Shown here one piece after another: positions 1 to 10,426 of a stretch of DNA of 64,000 nt. The notes beneath the pieces are model-generated. The model was not told where the DNA came from. It did not search any database and worked only from the letters and a program-made list of their open reading frames with translations. Both the position numbers and the translations under genes were made by a program. Within the stretch, counting starts at the first letter, position 1, and each line of letters starts with the position of its first letter. Source of the stretch: Artemisia argyi (Eukaryota; Streptophyta; Magnoliopsida; Asterales; Asteraceae); contig CM060702.1 of the NCBI GenBank assembly GCA_030686995.1, positions 64,854,440 through 64,918,439 of the forward strand, given 5' to 3'.

Positions 1-485
1 AACAGTATGTCACAGCTGAGGTTCACCTGATTGATTAACGAAGAGAGTATTTAACTTAAGACATATGGTCTAACCGAAGTATTCCTTGTCCGGTTCTGGC
101 CCCAAATGTATACCTAGTGTGGTTACCACTAGGCTATCTCGCCGTGGTTATAACCAAACTCAAACTACATTGCTAATTGTACAGTAACAATTCAGCAAGT
201 TCCCGACCAAAAATCATAAAGAAGATAAAAGGTCATAGTTTTGGAGCCTTGACCAAAAGCTGACACAATAAAAAGTTGGAAACTAATCACCTATGTATCA
301 AAACATGGGTAAAAGCCAGAAATGCTTCATTTTACACGACTTAACTTGTTTGTTGTGAGTAATTGGTTTATTTCACACAACTTCATCTTCTTTGAACTAC
401 GGATATTGACATTGAGGCATTTTACCCGACTTCACTTGTTTGTTCTACCTACTCATTTTGCTCTTTGAAATTCAAATTTGTTGTT
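1..485. other. Intergenic, no gene; possible SINE head
   Basis: I see no coding region here. On the minus strand 126-136 reads TAGCCTAGTGG, a perfect match to the tRNA-type pol III box A consensus used by plant SINEs. No convincing box B follows at the usual distance, so a degenerate SINE head is only a possibility. A ~27-bp motif around CATTTTAC(A/C)CGACTT occurs twice (about 328 and 419), roughly 90 bp apart. Confidence 0.3.
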
Positions 486-503
486 TGCTTCACCGATACA
501 AGT

Positions 504-648
504 TTTTTTTGAACGGCGGGTTAGTTATTAGATGTTAGTTGTTAGTTGTTGGCTCGAGTTAGTGTCGCATCCTCGGGCAGAGATACCAACCGCGAGCCTC
601 TTCTTAGGGGATAACCCCACTCCTATTCCCGATTCGGGCTCGAGTTAG
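504..648 (-). mobile_element. Short non-LTR retroposon (SINE or 5'-truncated LINE) with 18-bp TSD
   Basis: The segment is flanked by perfect direct copies of TGCTTCACCGATACAAGT at 486-503 and 649-666. It starts on the plus strand with a T-run, so on the minus strand it is a ~137-bp body ending GCCGTTC followed by a poly(A) tail. That is the signature of target-primed reverse transcription. The GCCGTTC-plus-A tail resembles the 3' end of the LINE at 59410 (GCCGTTCC plus A-run), suggesting mobilisation by, or derivation from, that kind of LINE. No coding capacity is visible. Confidence 0.75.
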
Positions 649-928
649 TGCTTCACCGATACAAGTGATATTCCTATTCCTATGTTCCCTTTGTAGATTC
701 ATTTTCTACTTGAAGATTAAAACAAAAATGATCGACGCATAGCAAAGAAACATGAACAGAAGACAAGAATGAAAGAACTAAAGAACTAAATCTATTCATT
801 GAAGTTGCAGTAGTAGAACAATAGTAGCATATGCTATACGTCAAGATATTTAATCACATGAGATGAGGCACATCTGTCCAACAGAACGTTGAAACAAGCT
901 TGCTACTTGCTGCTTCTGTCTACATATC

Positions 929-3705
929 CTAGCAGCTAATGTTCTGAAAATAATCGACTGGTATTGATGGAGGACAGTTGTACTTCTTTGCTACAGATTT
1001 GTACTGTTAAACGCAAAAAAAGACTGTTAGACTCCGTATCCGCAATTGAACACAAGTAGCTAATTTAAAATGTCAAGTGACACTACACAATTACTCACCT
1101 TATGTTGACTGTACTTTTCCCTGATTGCTGGCAAACTAGAATTTGGGCACTCACAAACAAGAGCATGTAGAGCCTTCACACATTCACTTAAATCTGATGG
1201 CTGATACTGTGTATAATGCCTCAATGTCGAATCCTGTAAAATTTTAAATTTATCTAAGTTATAAACTATAATTAAAGGGTGGTATATTTACAGAAAAGAA
1301 TAAAGCATATGAATGGTACATACCCAAGGTTTCTGTGATGGAGATTGCACATATCTCGCTAAGAAAATAGACGAGGCAGCAACAAGAGAAGGGGCATACT
1401 GCAGCATATTATACTCCAGAAGAGATAACTCGGCTATGTAGCTCGCCAAATGCTCCAAATGCATAGAAGGAACCTGTTTACAAATAAATCGGTATTTTAA
1501 ACATTTGATCCACTAGAAGTAAAATAAAACCCAAATCGACCCATTTAATCATTCTGGAATGGTCGAAACTGAATAATCTACGAACTATTCTTTCTTCTTT
1601 TTCAAGTGGTTATTAAATAGATTTAATTCGCTTACCTCATTCGCACCTTGAGCAGCACGAACAAATCTTCTTAAAAAACATCTGACAGTCGGGGCAGTCA
1701 TTTCAAACTTCAAGAAATTTAGCACCGACGATTCCATCTCCAACACCTCGTCTTTGAAGTATGTATTATCGGTTATGTAGCAGAATTCTTCCACCTGTGG
1801 AGCACAGATCTCCTCATACTTTCTGCAAAGTTAGTATAAATTCTGTGAGATTTTGAAACAGAATATGCAAAGTATAAACATCAATAATATGAAAGATTAC
1901 TTACGATGCAATCATCATGCACGCAACACCAAGCAACTGCAGTCTTTGTCTATCCATTAAATTGCCAGAAAGGAATCGGTCAATGTAGTTTATGGTCAAA
2001 TACAATGTATCAGGCACAAGTCTATACTCCTCAGCAACCTACAGTTTAACCATTTCGACTTAGCAAAATATAACAATATAAAAAGAAAACGCCAATACAA
2101 ATTACTAAAAGTGCCATTTTAAATCCATTACTATTATTCAAAATATAAGTTTATGTTTCATGTCGAACAGCCCAAAGTACAAAATGTTTAATAGTTGGGA
2201 CAAAAGGCTTTCTGGGCAACTTGATCAACCCGTTTCCACCCCGCAAGATGATCAACGCTTTTAGAACAGCCTAGACGCGTTTTGCCACATTTCAAATTAC
2301 CAATATCATTCAATTTATTCATGTAAAATGGTTAGATCAAGGTCCTGCGTCTCACCTCAACAAGCCAGTCTATGAGGATTGCACGCATACTGGGATTGAT
2401 GTCTTTCTGGACATTCTCCATGAAATCAACTGCGGGCCTTTTCTTTGCCTGAAATTACCAACAAGAAATAAGTAAAACTCAAATAAAAACTAAATTCTTA
2501 CGTAATCCAACTATATAAAACAGTGCACCTCGGTTGCTCTAAGGTGCTGATAAATGTCACAAGCCATAGTAGCACACAACTGTGGTTCCATAAAATCCCC
2601 ATCAAGATCAACAATCTTCTCACCTGTCCCCATCTCCATAAGTATCTCTCGCTTACACACATTCCCTATAAACATTAACATCACAAAATTTAATAACCTT
2701 ACTTCAACAATTACAACTAATATGATCACAAAAACCAAAATCAGTAGTAACCTGGTGTGTCATCATGATCAGAAATGCTGAGTTTGCTTGACGTTTTCCT
2801 CTCAATAGATTCGATTGCAGCAATGTCATTGCTGTCAATATACTCCACGTCTGGACTATTCATAGAATCACAAGTAGACATTGTCTCGTCCATTGAGACC
2901 GATAACTCGTCTGATTTAGATGGAGATATATCCATTTTACTTTGAACAGAAGGAACAATGATCCTAGATACAGTAGCATCTTTTCTTGTTACAGATGTAC
3001 TCCTACTCAAACCCGTTTGCTTCAAAGGGACTGATGTTGAGAAGATCCCGGTGTTATTAACAGTTTTCTTCGGTTCACTGGTCTTCGACACAGGTGGTAC
3101 AGTCTGAAGATAATTACACATACCCAATTAGATCCACATCATATTTGAATTAATAATAATACTACTGAAGAACAAAAACTATTAACAAGATTTAAAGAGT
3201 GTTTGGAATAGTATCAGTATCCCATTATTTCATCAAATCATCAAATAAGCATAATCAATTTGTCATCAACCAAACACCCAAACACCATCAGGTTATTAGT
3301 CGTATCAAAACCGCATAATCTTTTTCTTGAACATAAAGAAAACTCAATAATCAGGTATTACTAATACGAGTGTTTCGTTAATCAATCACATAATCATAAT
3401 CTCTTTTCCATCATTCAAACACCAAAAACATAATCATAAAATCAAAAACATCCTTAAAAAATCACTTAACATCAAACAAATCATAATTATTTATCAAGAA
3501 AAGAATCAAATCATCAAAATTCAAGAAACAAAAAACATACCAAATTTGACCCATTACGCGGCCTCTGATTCGTAACATTCGCAAGCGCAGGCCGTTTCTT
3601 CGCCATATGTGCCGGCACCGCCATCGATTTCCCAACAACATTCTCCGCCTGTCTCTTCGCCACAGACGACGACCCCATCCCCCTCCTGTTCCCAACACTA
3701 GACAT
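929..3705 (-). CDS. CYCA1: A1-type cyclin (CYCA1-like), 9 exons
   Basis: Minus-strand exons by eye, all with GT/AG borders and continuous frame: 3541-3705, 2752-3103, 2529-2665, 2356-2448, 1905-2038, 1636-1822, 1324-1473, 1099-1233, 929-1003. They give about 475 aa, a usual length for plant A cyclins. The N-terminus has a destruction box RPALANVTN (residues 38-46), the form recognised by the APC/C. The cyclin box includes [12 protein letters not shown] and [11 protein letters not shown], then the conserved [13 protein letters not shown] and [16 protein letters not shown] segments; the C-terminal cyclin fold ends near DYFQNISC. In plants this family activates CDKA/CDKB in S to early M phase in the nucleus. 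The start is the first ATG, just before the D-box exon. The A1 subgroup is judged from family knowledge and the MSA motif upstream. It looks intact. Confidence 0.93.
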
Positions 3706-3945
3706 CTCTACAAAACCCTAGAATTTAGGCGTTTCAAATACACAACGAATTAACAAAATCTAAAAGAGACCCACTTAAATTGACACAATTTTGAAAAAAG
3801 GGTATCCGTTAATTTTGTCAGAAGTGACTGAAAAAGGGTTTAACGAATTTGAAAACCATACAATAAAGAAAGAATAAAGGGGCTGGGTTATTTAATGGGA
3901 GGGAAAGATGATGATTTGAAATATGGATTAATCCTGGCCGTTGGA
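3706..3945 (-). promoter_or_regulatory. Cyclin upstream region with MSA element
   Basis: On the minus strand 3935-3945 reads TCCAACGGCCA, a perfect match to the mitosis-specific activator consensus YCYAACGGYYA bound by R1R2R3-Myb factors. It lies about 230 bp upstream of the cyclin ATG. A second AACGG core is at 3806-3810, and a TATA-like TTAAATAA at 3888-3895 lies between the two. This fits G2/M-phase transcription, as known for plant A1 and B cyclins. The transcription start itself cannot be seen. Confidence 0.7.
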
Positions 3946-4427
3946 TTAAACACAATGTATTCGTTAGTAGGAGCGGACAAGTAGTGGGGTCCACAAAGGC
4001 TTTTCTTTGTCTGTTTTATGACATTGGGTTAATAAATGAGGGGGTGAAAGTGTAAATATGAAATTGGTGTTTTGAGTTTTCCAAGTGTTTTTATGATTTT
4101 GAATATTGGGCTTTTTTTCTTTTTTCTGTTTTTTTTGTCTGTTTTAGCATGTGGGTTTAATTTGAATTCGAATTTGAACGTTGGGTGATTGTCAACAATT
4201 TTTTATTGGTGGTTTTGCTTCTATTGTACTTTTAGAGTGTGTATTAATTAAGTGGTTTGAAAATATGTATTTAAAATTCAAAAGGTTTGTCTTGGACTTG
4301 TATATACTTGTGTAGTTGTGTAGTCTTGTAGATAGTCGCCTAGGATAATCATGTAAGTATGTTATAAAAGAAACTTATGAAGAGAAAAATTATTATTTCA
4401 CTTTAATATGTCAAATTGAGTCGCTAT
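3946..4427. other. Intergenic, AT-rich, nothing recognised
   Basis: No gene or clear repeat is visible. The last ~80 bases resemble 7374-7465, so this is part of a locally duplicated sequence into which the next element inserted. Confidence 0.4.
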
Positions 4428-4830
4428 GGGTATGTTTGGCGAAATGGGCTGGAGATGGGGCTGGGGCTGGGGCTAAAGCTAGGGCTGGGGCTATGGCTTA
4501 TATTATAAGCCGAAATTAAAGTTTGTATTTTTATAAACTTGTTTGGCAAATGGGTTGGGGCCGGGGCTTATTATTGTAAAAATTACTAAAAATGACATAA
4601 TTAAATGAGTTTTTGTATATGTTAGATATTTTTGTAGGTAAATAAGTAATTTATTATTCAAAAGCTCCGGGCTTAAGTTTTTAGCCTTTTTTATGGGGCT
4701 AAAGTTTTTAGCCGGCTTATTTTATAAGCCCTTCCATAAGCCCCGTGTGTCACGAAACTTATTTAATTAGTCAGCTTATTTTAAAAGCCCAAGCCCTATA
4801 AACCCCATAAAAGCCCCTCCCCAAACATAG
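4428..4830 (+). mobile_element. MITE-like repeat, copy A
   Basis: The sequence begins GGGTATGTTTGG and ends CCAAACATAG, giving short imperfect terminal inverted repeats. It matches 39736-40120 along its length (GGGGCTGGGGCT-type start, shared TTATATTATAAGCCGAAATTA-like core, GGGCTAAAGTTTTTAGCC palindrome). The flanking sequence resembles the uninterrupted locus 7374-7510, where the repeat is absent. It is non-coding. Superfamily is uncertain; a 3-bp TAT target duplication is possible but not secure. Confidence 0.6.
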
Positions 4831-4942
4831 TCTATATAAGTATTTTAAAGACAATTATGCACTCTTGAATAATTTCAATCTATGTGACATTTGGCATCGT
4901 ATATATATTTTTTTAAATCAATAATTGCAAAAAGAAAATTTA

Positions 4943-6173
4943 GGGTTTGCTTGGTTTGTTAAGGGAGTTAGAATTGAATTTGGATTTTATATAGTTTGAA
5001 AGAAAATTACGAGAGAAAATGTAAAAAAAATGTTTGTTAAATAAAAAAAGAGCAAAAATGATTGGTGGAGAAAAAGGATAGCCTCATTGTCATATGAAAA
5101 AAACGGATGAAATCTCATTTAGGACATGTTTTGTATCCGGTATTTCACTTTCGAATTTGGCATCAAAGTACAATCCATTGTTTGGTACACCTTCTGCTAC
5201 ATGTGTTTTGATAATAGTCATCATGTCATATAAGGGTTTTAACAAACTTTGCCTCTTAGGATGGTGACAGTCATGCTTTCGAAATCATCCATACCTTCCA
5301 AATCCACCAATATTATCATTCCATTTCATTCATACTTTTTTCATATCTCCCAACCCTTTTTTAGTGGCAACCATGCCTTTTTCATACCTCCCAACTAATT
5401 TTATTTTTTTACCCCTTAACTAATATTTCATTCAATAAAACCTTAACTAATATTTTATTAATTAAATTAATATACAAAAAACATTTTATTAAAAAAAATA
5501 CAAAACTAAAATTTATAAACAAAAAAAGAAAAAATGTTAAAATATATATGGTCATCTTCAGCCAACCCATACTACTCAAATACAGCCCAACCCATACCAC
5601 ACTAAAATTTATACAAAACTAATATATATGGTCATCTTCTTCAACCACTTAAATGGCCACTGCAACCTGCGCAAGAAATAGAGAGAAAAAAAATAAATAA
5701 ATAAATAAACGCATCACACAAATGGATCACAAACAATAAATGTCCAACGGTTATATTTTTGCTTTGAAAATCCCATACCTCCGAGGCAATCTTTGTCGTT
5801 CACCCCTTGCCGTTGGGCTTGCCGGCTAGGTGGCGGCGGTGTTCACCGCCGGCATCCCCTTGCCGATGGTGATACCGCTTGCCACTACCACCCTTCTTAC
5901 CTTAGTTTTGATAATACTATTCATTTTTGTGGGTCCATTTCAGTTTTTAAGCACTACATTTTTTTCTTTTATTTTCTTATCATATTTTAACAATATAAAT
6001 ATTACTAGTAGTATATTATATTTTAATAACATATATGATACATTTTTTTATAATATTTTTCTTTCTCCTCATTTAATTCAAAACCTATACTAACTTCAAA
6101 TTCAAATCCAAACCCAAATTATAATCGAAATCCAAATCTTAATCCTAATCTCATCTACAAACCAAACGAGCCC
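4943..6173. mobile_element. Non-autonomous PIF/Harbinger-like DNA element
   Basis: The left end GGGTTTGCTTGGTTTGT and right end, read on the minus strand, GGGCTCGTTTGGTTTGT form imperfect terminal inverted repeats. TTA flanks both sides (4940-4942 and 6174-6176), the target duplication typical of PIF/Harbinger. No transposase is visible in the 1.23 kb. Inside, 5834-5851 is a GC-rich hairpin (stem CGGCGGTG / CACCGCCG, TT loop) in otherwise AT-rich sequence. Confidence 0.6.
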
Positions 6174-6176
6174 TTA

Positions 6177-7810
6177 TTTAACGAGGAATTATAGCATATC
6201 TTTAACTGTACACATTAAAACCTAACAACATGAATTGAAAATCATTTCATTACTTGATGCCTAGACCGCCCAAGCAAATAGCTCCTCAAATGACCAAAGC
6301 CAAGCTGTACAAATTAAAAAGAAAGTGAAAGTTAAGTTAAGAAAAATGAAGTAAAGAATGGTGAGGAAGTAAAGTGGTGTTTCATCCCAAAAGTGGGGTG
6401 AAAGTTTTAACTTTTACTTTCACTCCATTACTTCCACTTTCCTTTTTAAAAAACCTGAACATGAGCTTTTTTACATTTTACCACTTTCACATTCTTTCTC
6501 CCATTTTCTTCAACTTAAGAACATAGTGTTAAATCGGATATAGTAGTTACTTCATTTACCACCATCACATCAACATTTACTTCCTTTGTCAAATTCAACC
6601 ATAAAATATTCATAACGAGGACCACCAAATAAACCAAACAAACATATCACACATAGAGCTCATGGTAAGGGGCGCCATAGCCGGCATTTTCGGCCATGAC
6701 GCGAGTGAACCACACCGTTCCTTGCATTATAGGCTCTTGCGTCGTGGTGGTCAACCGCATTATGCATTATTTCTCTTCTATCTTATTTTGTTTTTTATTC
6801 ATAAAATAATTGTTTATGTGTGTGTATTAGGTGCCAGTGAGAGGTAGATGACAAAGATTTTTATTTTTAGTTCTACTTTTATTTTTATTTTTTTAATTGC
6901 AGTCCTTCAAAATTAGTTGTGCCAATTTTGAATCCTCGTTTGTTAAGTTATTTCACCATTTGTCCTTATTAGGTTTGCGTTGTTAGTCCTTAGATTTTCG
7001 TTCCTTGCATAATTAGTACCTAAAATGCATAAATTTGGTAACTTATTTTATTTAAATTATGTAATATTTTAATTATTATATGTTGCTTTATTTATAAAAT
7101 GAAAAAAAAAAAAAATTGTAAGGTCCGGGGGCGTCCTATAACTTGATTGATGAGAGTGGGTGTTTTTTTTGACTGAGTTATTAAGTAGAAAACTGACATG
7201 ACAATATTTTTTATTATAAACGAGACTATAACACCGCATTGTACCTAGTGCTTTTAAAAACAACATGCCCCATAATACACTCACACACACAAAAAAGTTT
7301 CGGTCATCTAGATGACCAAATATTGCACATATCTTGTAGATGTACAATATGCGAATTTTACTTGAAAATACGTACTAAAATTTTCATGTAAAGATTTGTT
7401 CAAAAGAAACTTGTCAAGATAAAAATCATTACTTGACTTTAATATGTCAAATTAAGTCATGCCTTAGTATTTTAAAGACATTATGTACTCTCTAATAATT
7501 TCTCAGTTTATTTGAATTTATCGATAGTGCATTTTTTCCAATCTGCAAAAAATAACGATGGCCTATACCAAGTTGTACAAAGTAAGTGAGATTTGGATGT
7601 AGTGGTAACTTCGTTGAGAACCTCACGTACTCTTCATCAAATAAACCATCAAACATCTATGGTAGTGACCACCAAACAAATCACTCAATTTATCACAGTT
7701 AAACATAAACATACCTCACAATCATATAACTTGTGATTAACCATAAATAACCATCGTTTATCATCCTTATCTTCTAATTAACTGAAATTAAGATACATGA
7801 TCTGTTAAAA
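6177..7810. other. Intergenic AT-rich DNA
   Basis: No supportable gene. 6655-6760 is a GC-rich island. 7374-7510 resembles the flanks of the MITE-like repeat at 4428 without the repeat, so it acts as an empty-site paralogue. Short open frames here look like chance. Confidence 0.4.
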
Positions 7811-7943
7811 ATGCCTGAAAATCAGGTAATCGAACAAGACTTGAAAGAACAAAAGGTTGATGATAAGCAAAAATAGTTTGTTGAATTCGAATATAATGAT
7901 ATGTGCAATCGAGATCCAGAAGATGATGTACGTGAAATTGCAG
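7811..7943 (+). pseudogene. Possible first-exon relic of an unknown gene
   Basis: An ATG at 7811 opens a hydrophilic Glu/Asp-rich frame (MPENQVIEQDLKEQKVDDKQ) with an in-frame TAG at 7874-7876. It then continues open to a plausible donor CAG|GTAAAA at 7943. Base composition is more codon-like than the surroundings. I do not recognise the family with confidence. It could be a transposase-derived exon; it could equally be chance. Confidence 0.25.
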
Positions 7944-7981
7944 GTAAAATAACGTGTGATTATGTTCTTTTACGTTTTGTC

Positions 7982-8328
7982 ATGAAAAAAAATGTAAATC
8001 ACGTGTGATTCACTATTTGTTATTATTAGCTAAATCACATGTGATTCTATTTTGATTTAGAAATGAGTAAATCACAGGTGATAATGTTATGATGTGCTTT
8101 GCTATGAAAATTGTAAATCATGTGTGATATACTCTTTGTTAGTATTAACTGAGTCACATGTGATTCTATTTTGATCTAAAAAGGAGTATATGACAGGTGA
8201 TTCAGCTCTGTTGTATTTTGTTATGAAAAAATATAAATTGTGTGTAATTTACTCGTTGTTATTATAAACTGAATCACATGTAATTTACAGGTGATTTAAT
8301 TGAAGGTGATTTAATTGTGGTGTTTCTT
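7982..8328 (+). repeat. Degenerate ~120-bp tandem repeat, about 3 units
   Basis: Units begin near 7982, 8104 and 8223, each starting ATGAAAA. Each carries palindromic AATCACATGTGATT-type motifs followed by a TTGTTATTATTA-like stretch. The units are diverged by many substitutions. If 7811-7943 is an exon, this would be its intron. Confidence 0.6.
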
Positions 8329-9108
8329 ATGAGGGACCTACGATGCCTACTACTTCTTCTTCCTCTCCTCCTAAAGTAGTGGCACGTGAAACCAAGGTGA
8401 CAAAGGACCCGGTGCATCCTACTAATAAGGGAAGTACCGAAAACGTCCAACCTACGGTTGTCCCAACTCCCAATTCTGAGCCCGAAGTTGCTCCCGTCAA
8501 AACTCCTAAGTCTAATCCTAAACCGTCAATTCCTTACCCGTCAAGACTTAATGATCAAAAGCTCTGTGAAAAAACTAAGAAGCAAACAGAGAAGTTCTTC
8601 CAAATCTTTCAAGATTTGCACTTTGATATTAGCTTCGTGAATGCTCTTCTTCTTATACCCAAATTTGCTTCAACAATCAAGAATTTGCTCAGTAACAAGG
8701 AAAAATTATTTGAATTAGCAAAAACTCCGTTGAATGAGCCTTGCTCGGCGGTTCTCCTCAAAAGGTTACCCAAAAAACTTGGACATCCCGGCAAGTTCCT
8801 CATTCCATGTGATTTTCTCTGAATGGTTGAATGCTTTGCCTTGGCCGTTCTTGGTGCAAGCATCAATCTCATGCCTCTTTCCGTATGGAAAAAGCTTTCC
8901 CTTTCCAAGCTTACTCCTACACTTATGACTCTTAAGCTTGTGGACCGATCAATAACTTGTCCAATTGGTATCGCCAAAGATGTTTTCATAAAAGTAGGAA
9001 AGTTCCATTTCTCGGTCGATTTTATAATCGTTGATTTTGATGGCGATCCATGGGTTCCTCTCATTCTCGGGAGATCCTTTTTGAGGATGGGTTGTGCTTT
9101 AATCGTCC
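8328..9108 (+). pseudogene. Athila-type Gag C-terminus/protease fragment
   Basis: The frame from 8343 is closely related to the Gag-protease part of the Athila element below (about 22980-23755). It covers the linker (SSPPKVVARE), the YPSRLN region and the protease. It is broken by an in-frame TGA at 8820-8822. The protease motif, DLGAS in the relative, reads VLGAS here, so the catalytic Asp is lost. Similarity stops abruptly near 9108. This is an old dead fragment without LTRs. Confidence 0.85.
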
Positions 9109-9892
9109 GGATCCTCCGAAGCTGCTATGACAGTAGCTTTGTCCTGGGACTCCTTTTGTTTTGTAGCCCTAGATAGGGGGTATGTATATCAAACTTTCTT
9201 TTGATGGGAGGCTTCGAGGCATTCATGCCAGTTCCTTTCCTTTCACGAACTCGATCAGCTATGCCAGATGACCCGACAAGGGTTACAGGGCCGTCATCCG
9301 AGGAAAGGACTTCCACGTCAGGGATATCTTCTAGTGCTAAAAGAGTCTCCTCGGTATTTTCCAGCGCGAATGCCTCAACCAATGTTATTGGCTCTATTAT
9401 CATGGCATCCACATCATTATTGTTTACCAAAACTGAGGGAGAACCTACCCCGTAGCTGAAATCACTCGGATCCTTGGGAATAAAGCTAGCCTCCTTCACG
9501 CCACTAGATACAATGAAATTTTGGAAAACCAATCCTACAAAAATAAATAGATACATAAATATCATCATATAGATTATTCATCTCTATTCAATTATTTAAT
9601 CATACTTTGGCCATCACAGTCAATTTTAGGAATCAAGGGAGATCCCTCCCAATGGTCCACAAGACCAGCCATGAAAAGGACCGGCTTTGGAAAGGTTTGC
9701 ACGTCCACAGGGTACCGAGCAAGGCGCTGGTAAAGTGGATCACTTCGAACATTGTAGGGAAGCTAATCATTGAATTTCTTGTGGTCAAACCAGAACGATT
9801 CATTTAAGAGTACTGGATATTGTGGAGGTATGATAGTATCTTGCACATAAAAGAATTTTCTTTTCCAATTGGTTATATTTGTAAAGGTTTTG
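9109..9892 (-). pseudogene. Antisense gene of an older Tat-type element, 3' part
   Basis: This is the downstream part of an antisense gene whose start lies at 35724; the 25-kb Tat element splits it. From the insertion edge the minus frame contains an NWKRKFFYVQD motif like the WREKIFWVDD motif of the inner Tat antisense gene. The family knowledge is the 'putative gypsy type transposon' domain (Pfam Transposase_28). An in-frame stop follows near 9764. An intron fits at 9535-9605 (donor GTATGA, acceptor TTTGTAG), the same relative place as an intron in the inner gene. The second exon (to about 9125) is acidic. Its role in retrotransposons is unknown. Confidence 0.6.
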
Positions 9893-9897
9893 GTGAT

Positions 9898-10388
9898 TGA
9901 TGACGTATAGTATATATTTGGGCCATAAGCCCAAATGATAAACATTACTAAGGCCCATACCCACCACGAGTGGGCTATTATAACAATGACTTGGGCCGCA
10001 TTACCAAAGGGATTGGGCTCACGTAGACCCAAGCCCAATCAAACTATTTATGGTCTAGATAAGGATCTCCTATTTACGGATAAGGATCCTTGGACCAGAT
10101 AAGCACCATGCGTGCGAAACGTAAAGAGCACGAAACCTACAAGGATTCTGCGCCTATATAAGGAATGACATAATTCTCATTAAAGGTACGATTCACAAAC
10201 CCTAACTCTTTACGATAACCCTAAAACCGATTACTTACTCTCACGCCGGAGGATAATCGTGGGAGACAATCCCACGATAAGCCTAACGGTGTTTGTTTAT
10301 TTTCTTAGTGCGCAGGTTTCAAGTATTAAGAGCTAATTGGTACGAGAGCAAGAGCCCAAACTAGGAACGCCCAACTTTTGTATCAACA
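9898..10388 (+). repeat. 5' LTR of the Tat element
   Basis: It starts TGATGACGTATAG and ends TTGTATCAACA. A TATA box (CTATATAAGG, about 10153-10162) is the likely start signal for the genomic transcript. The matching 3' copy is at 34839-35328. Confidence 0.92.
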
Positions 10389-10390
10389 AA

Positions 10391-10407
10391 TGGCGCCATC
10401 CGTGGGA
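10391..10407 (+). other. Primer-binding site of the Tat element
   Basis: TGGCGCCATCCGTGGGA lies two bases after the 5' LTR. The leading TGG complements the CCA end of a tRNA, as expected for minus-strand DNA priming. I do not assign the tRNA. The Gag ATG follows only ~20 bases later. Confidence 0.75.
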
Positions 10408-10426
10408 CCCTACACTAAGAACTAGA

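Noticed and set aside
120..140. A tRNA gene around the box A match
   Set aside because: No cloverleaf, no box B at the right distance and no acceptor stem could be formed.
7069..7347. 92-codon minus-strand open frame
   Set aside because: AT-rich low-complexity translation ending in poly(F); no homology that I recognise and no gene context.
10337..10426. Apparent start of the Tat Gag inside the 5' LTR at 10337
   Set aside because: The codon is TTG and it would translate LTR and PBS. The first ATG in frame is 10427.
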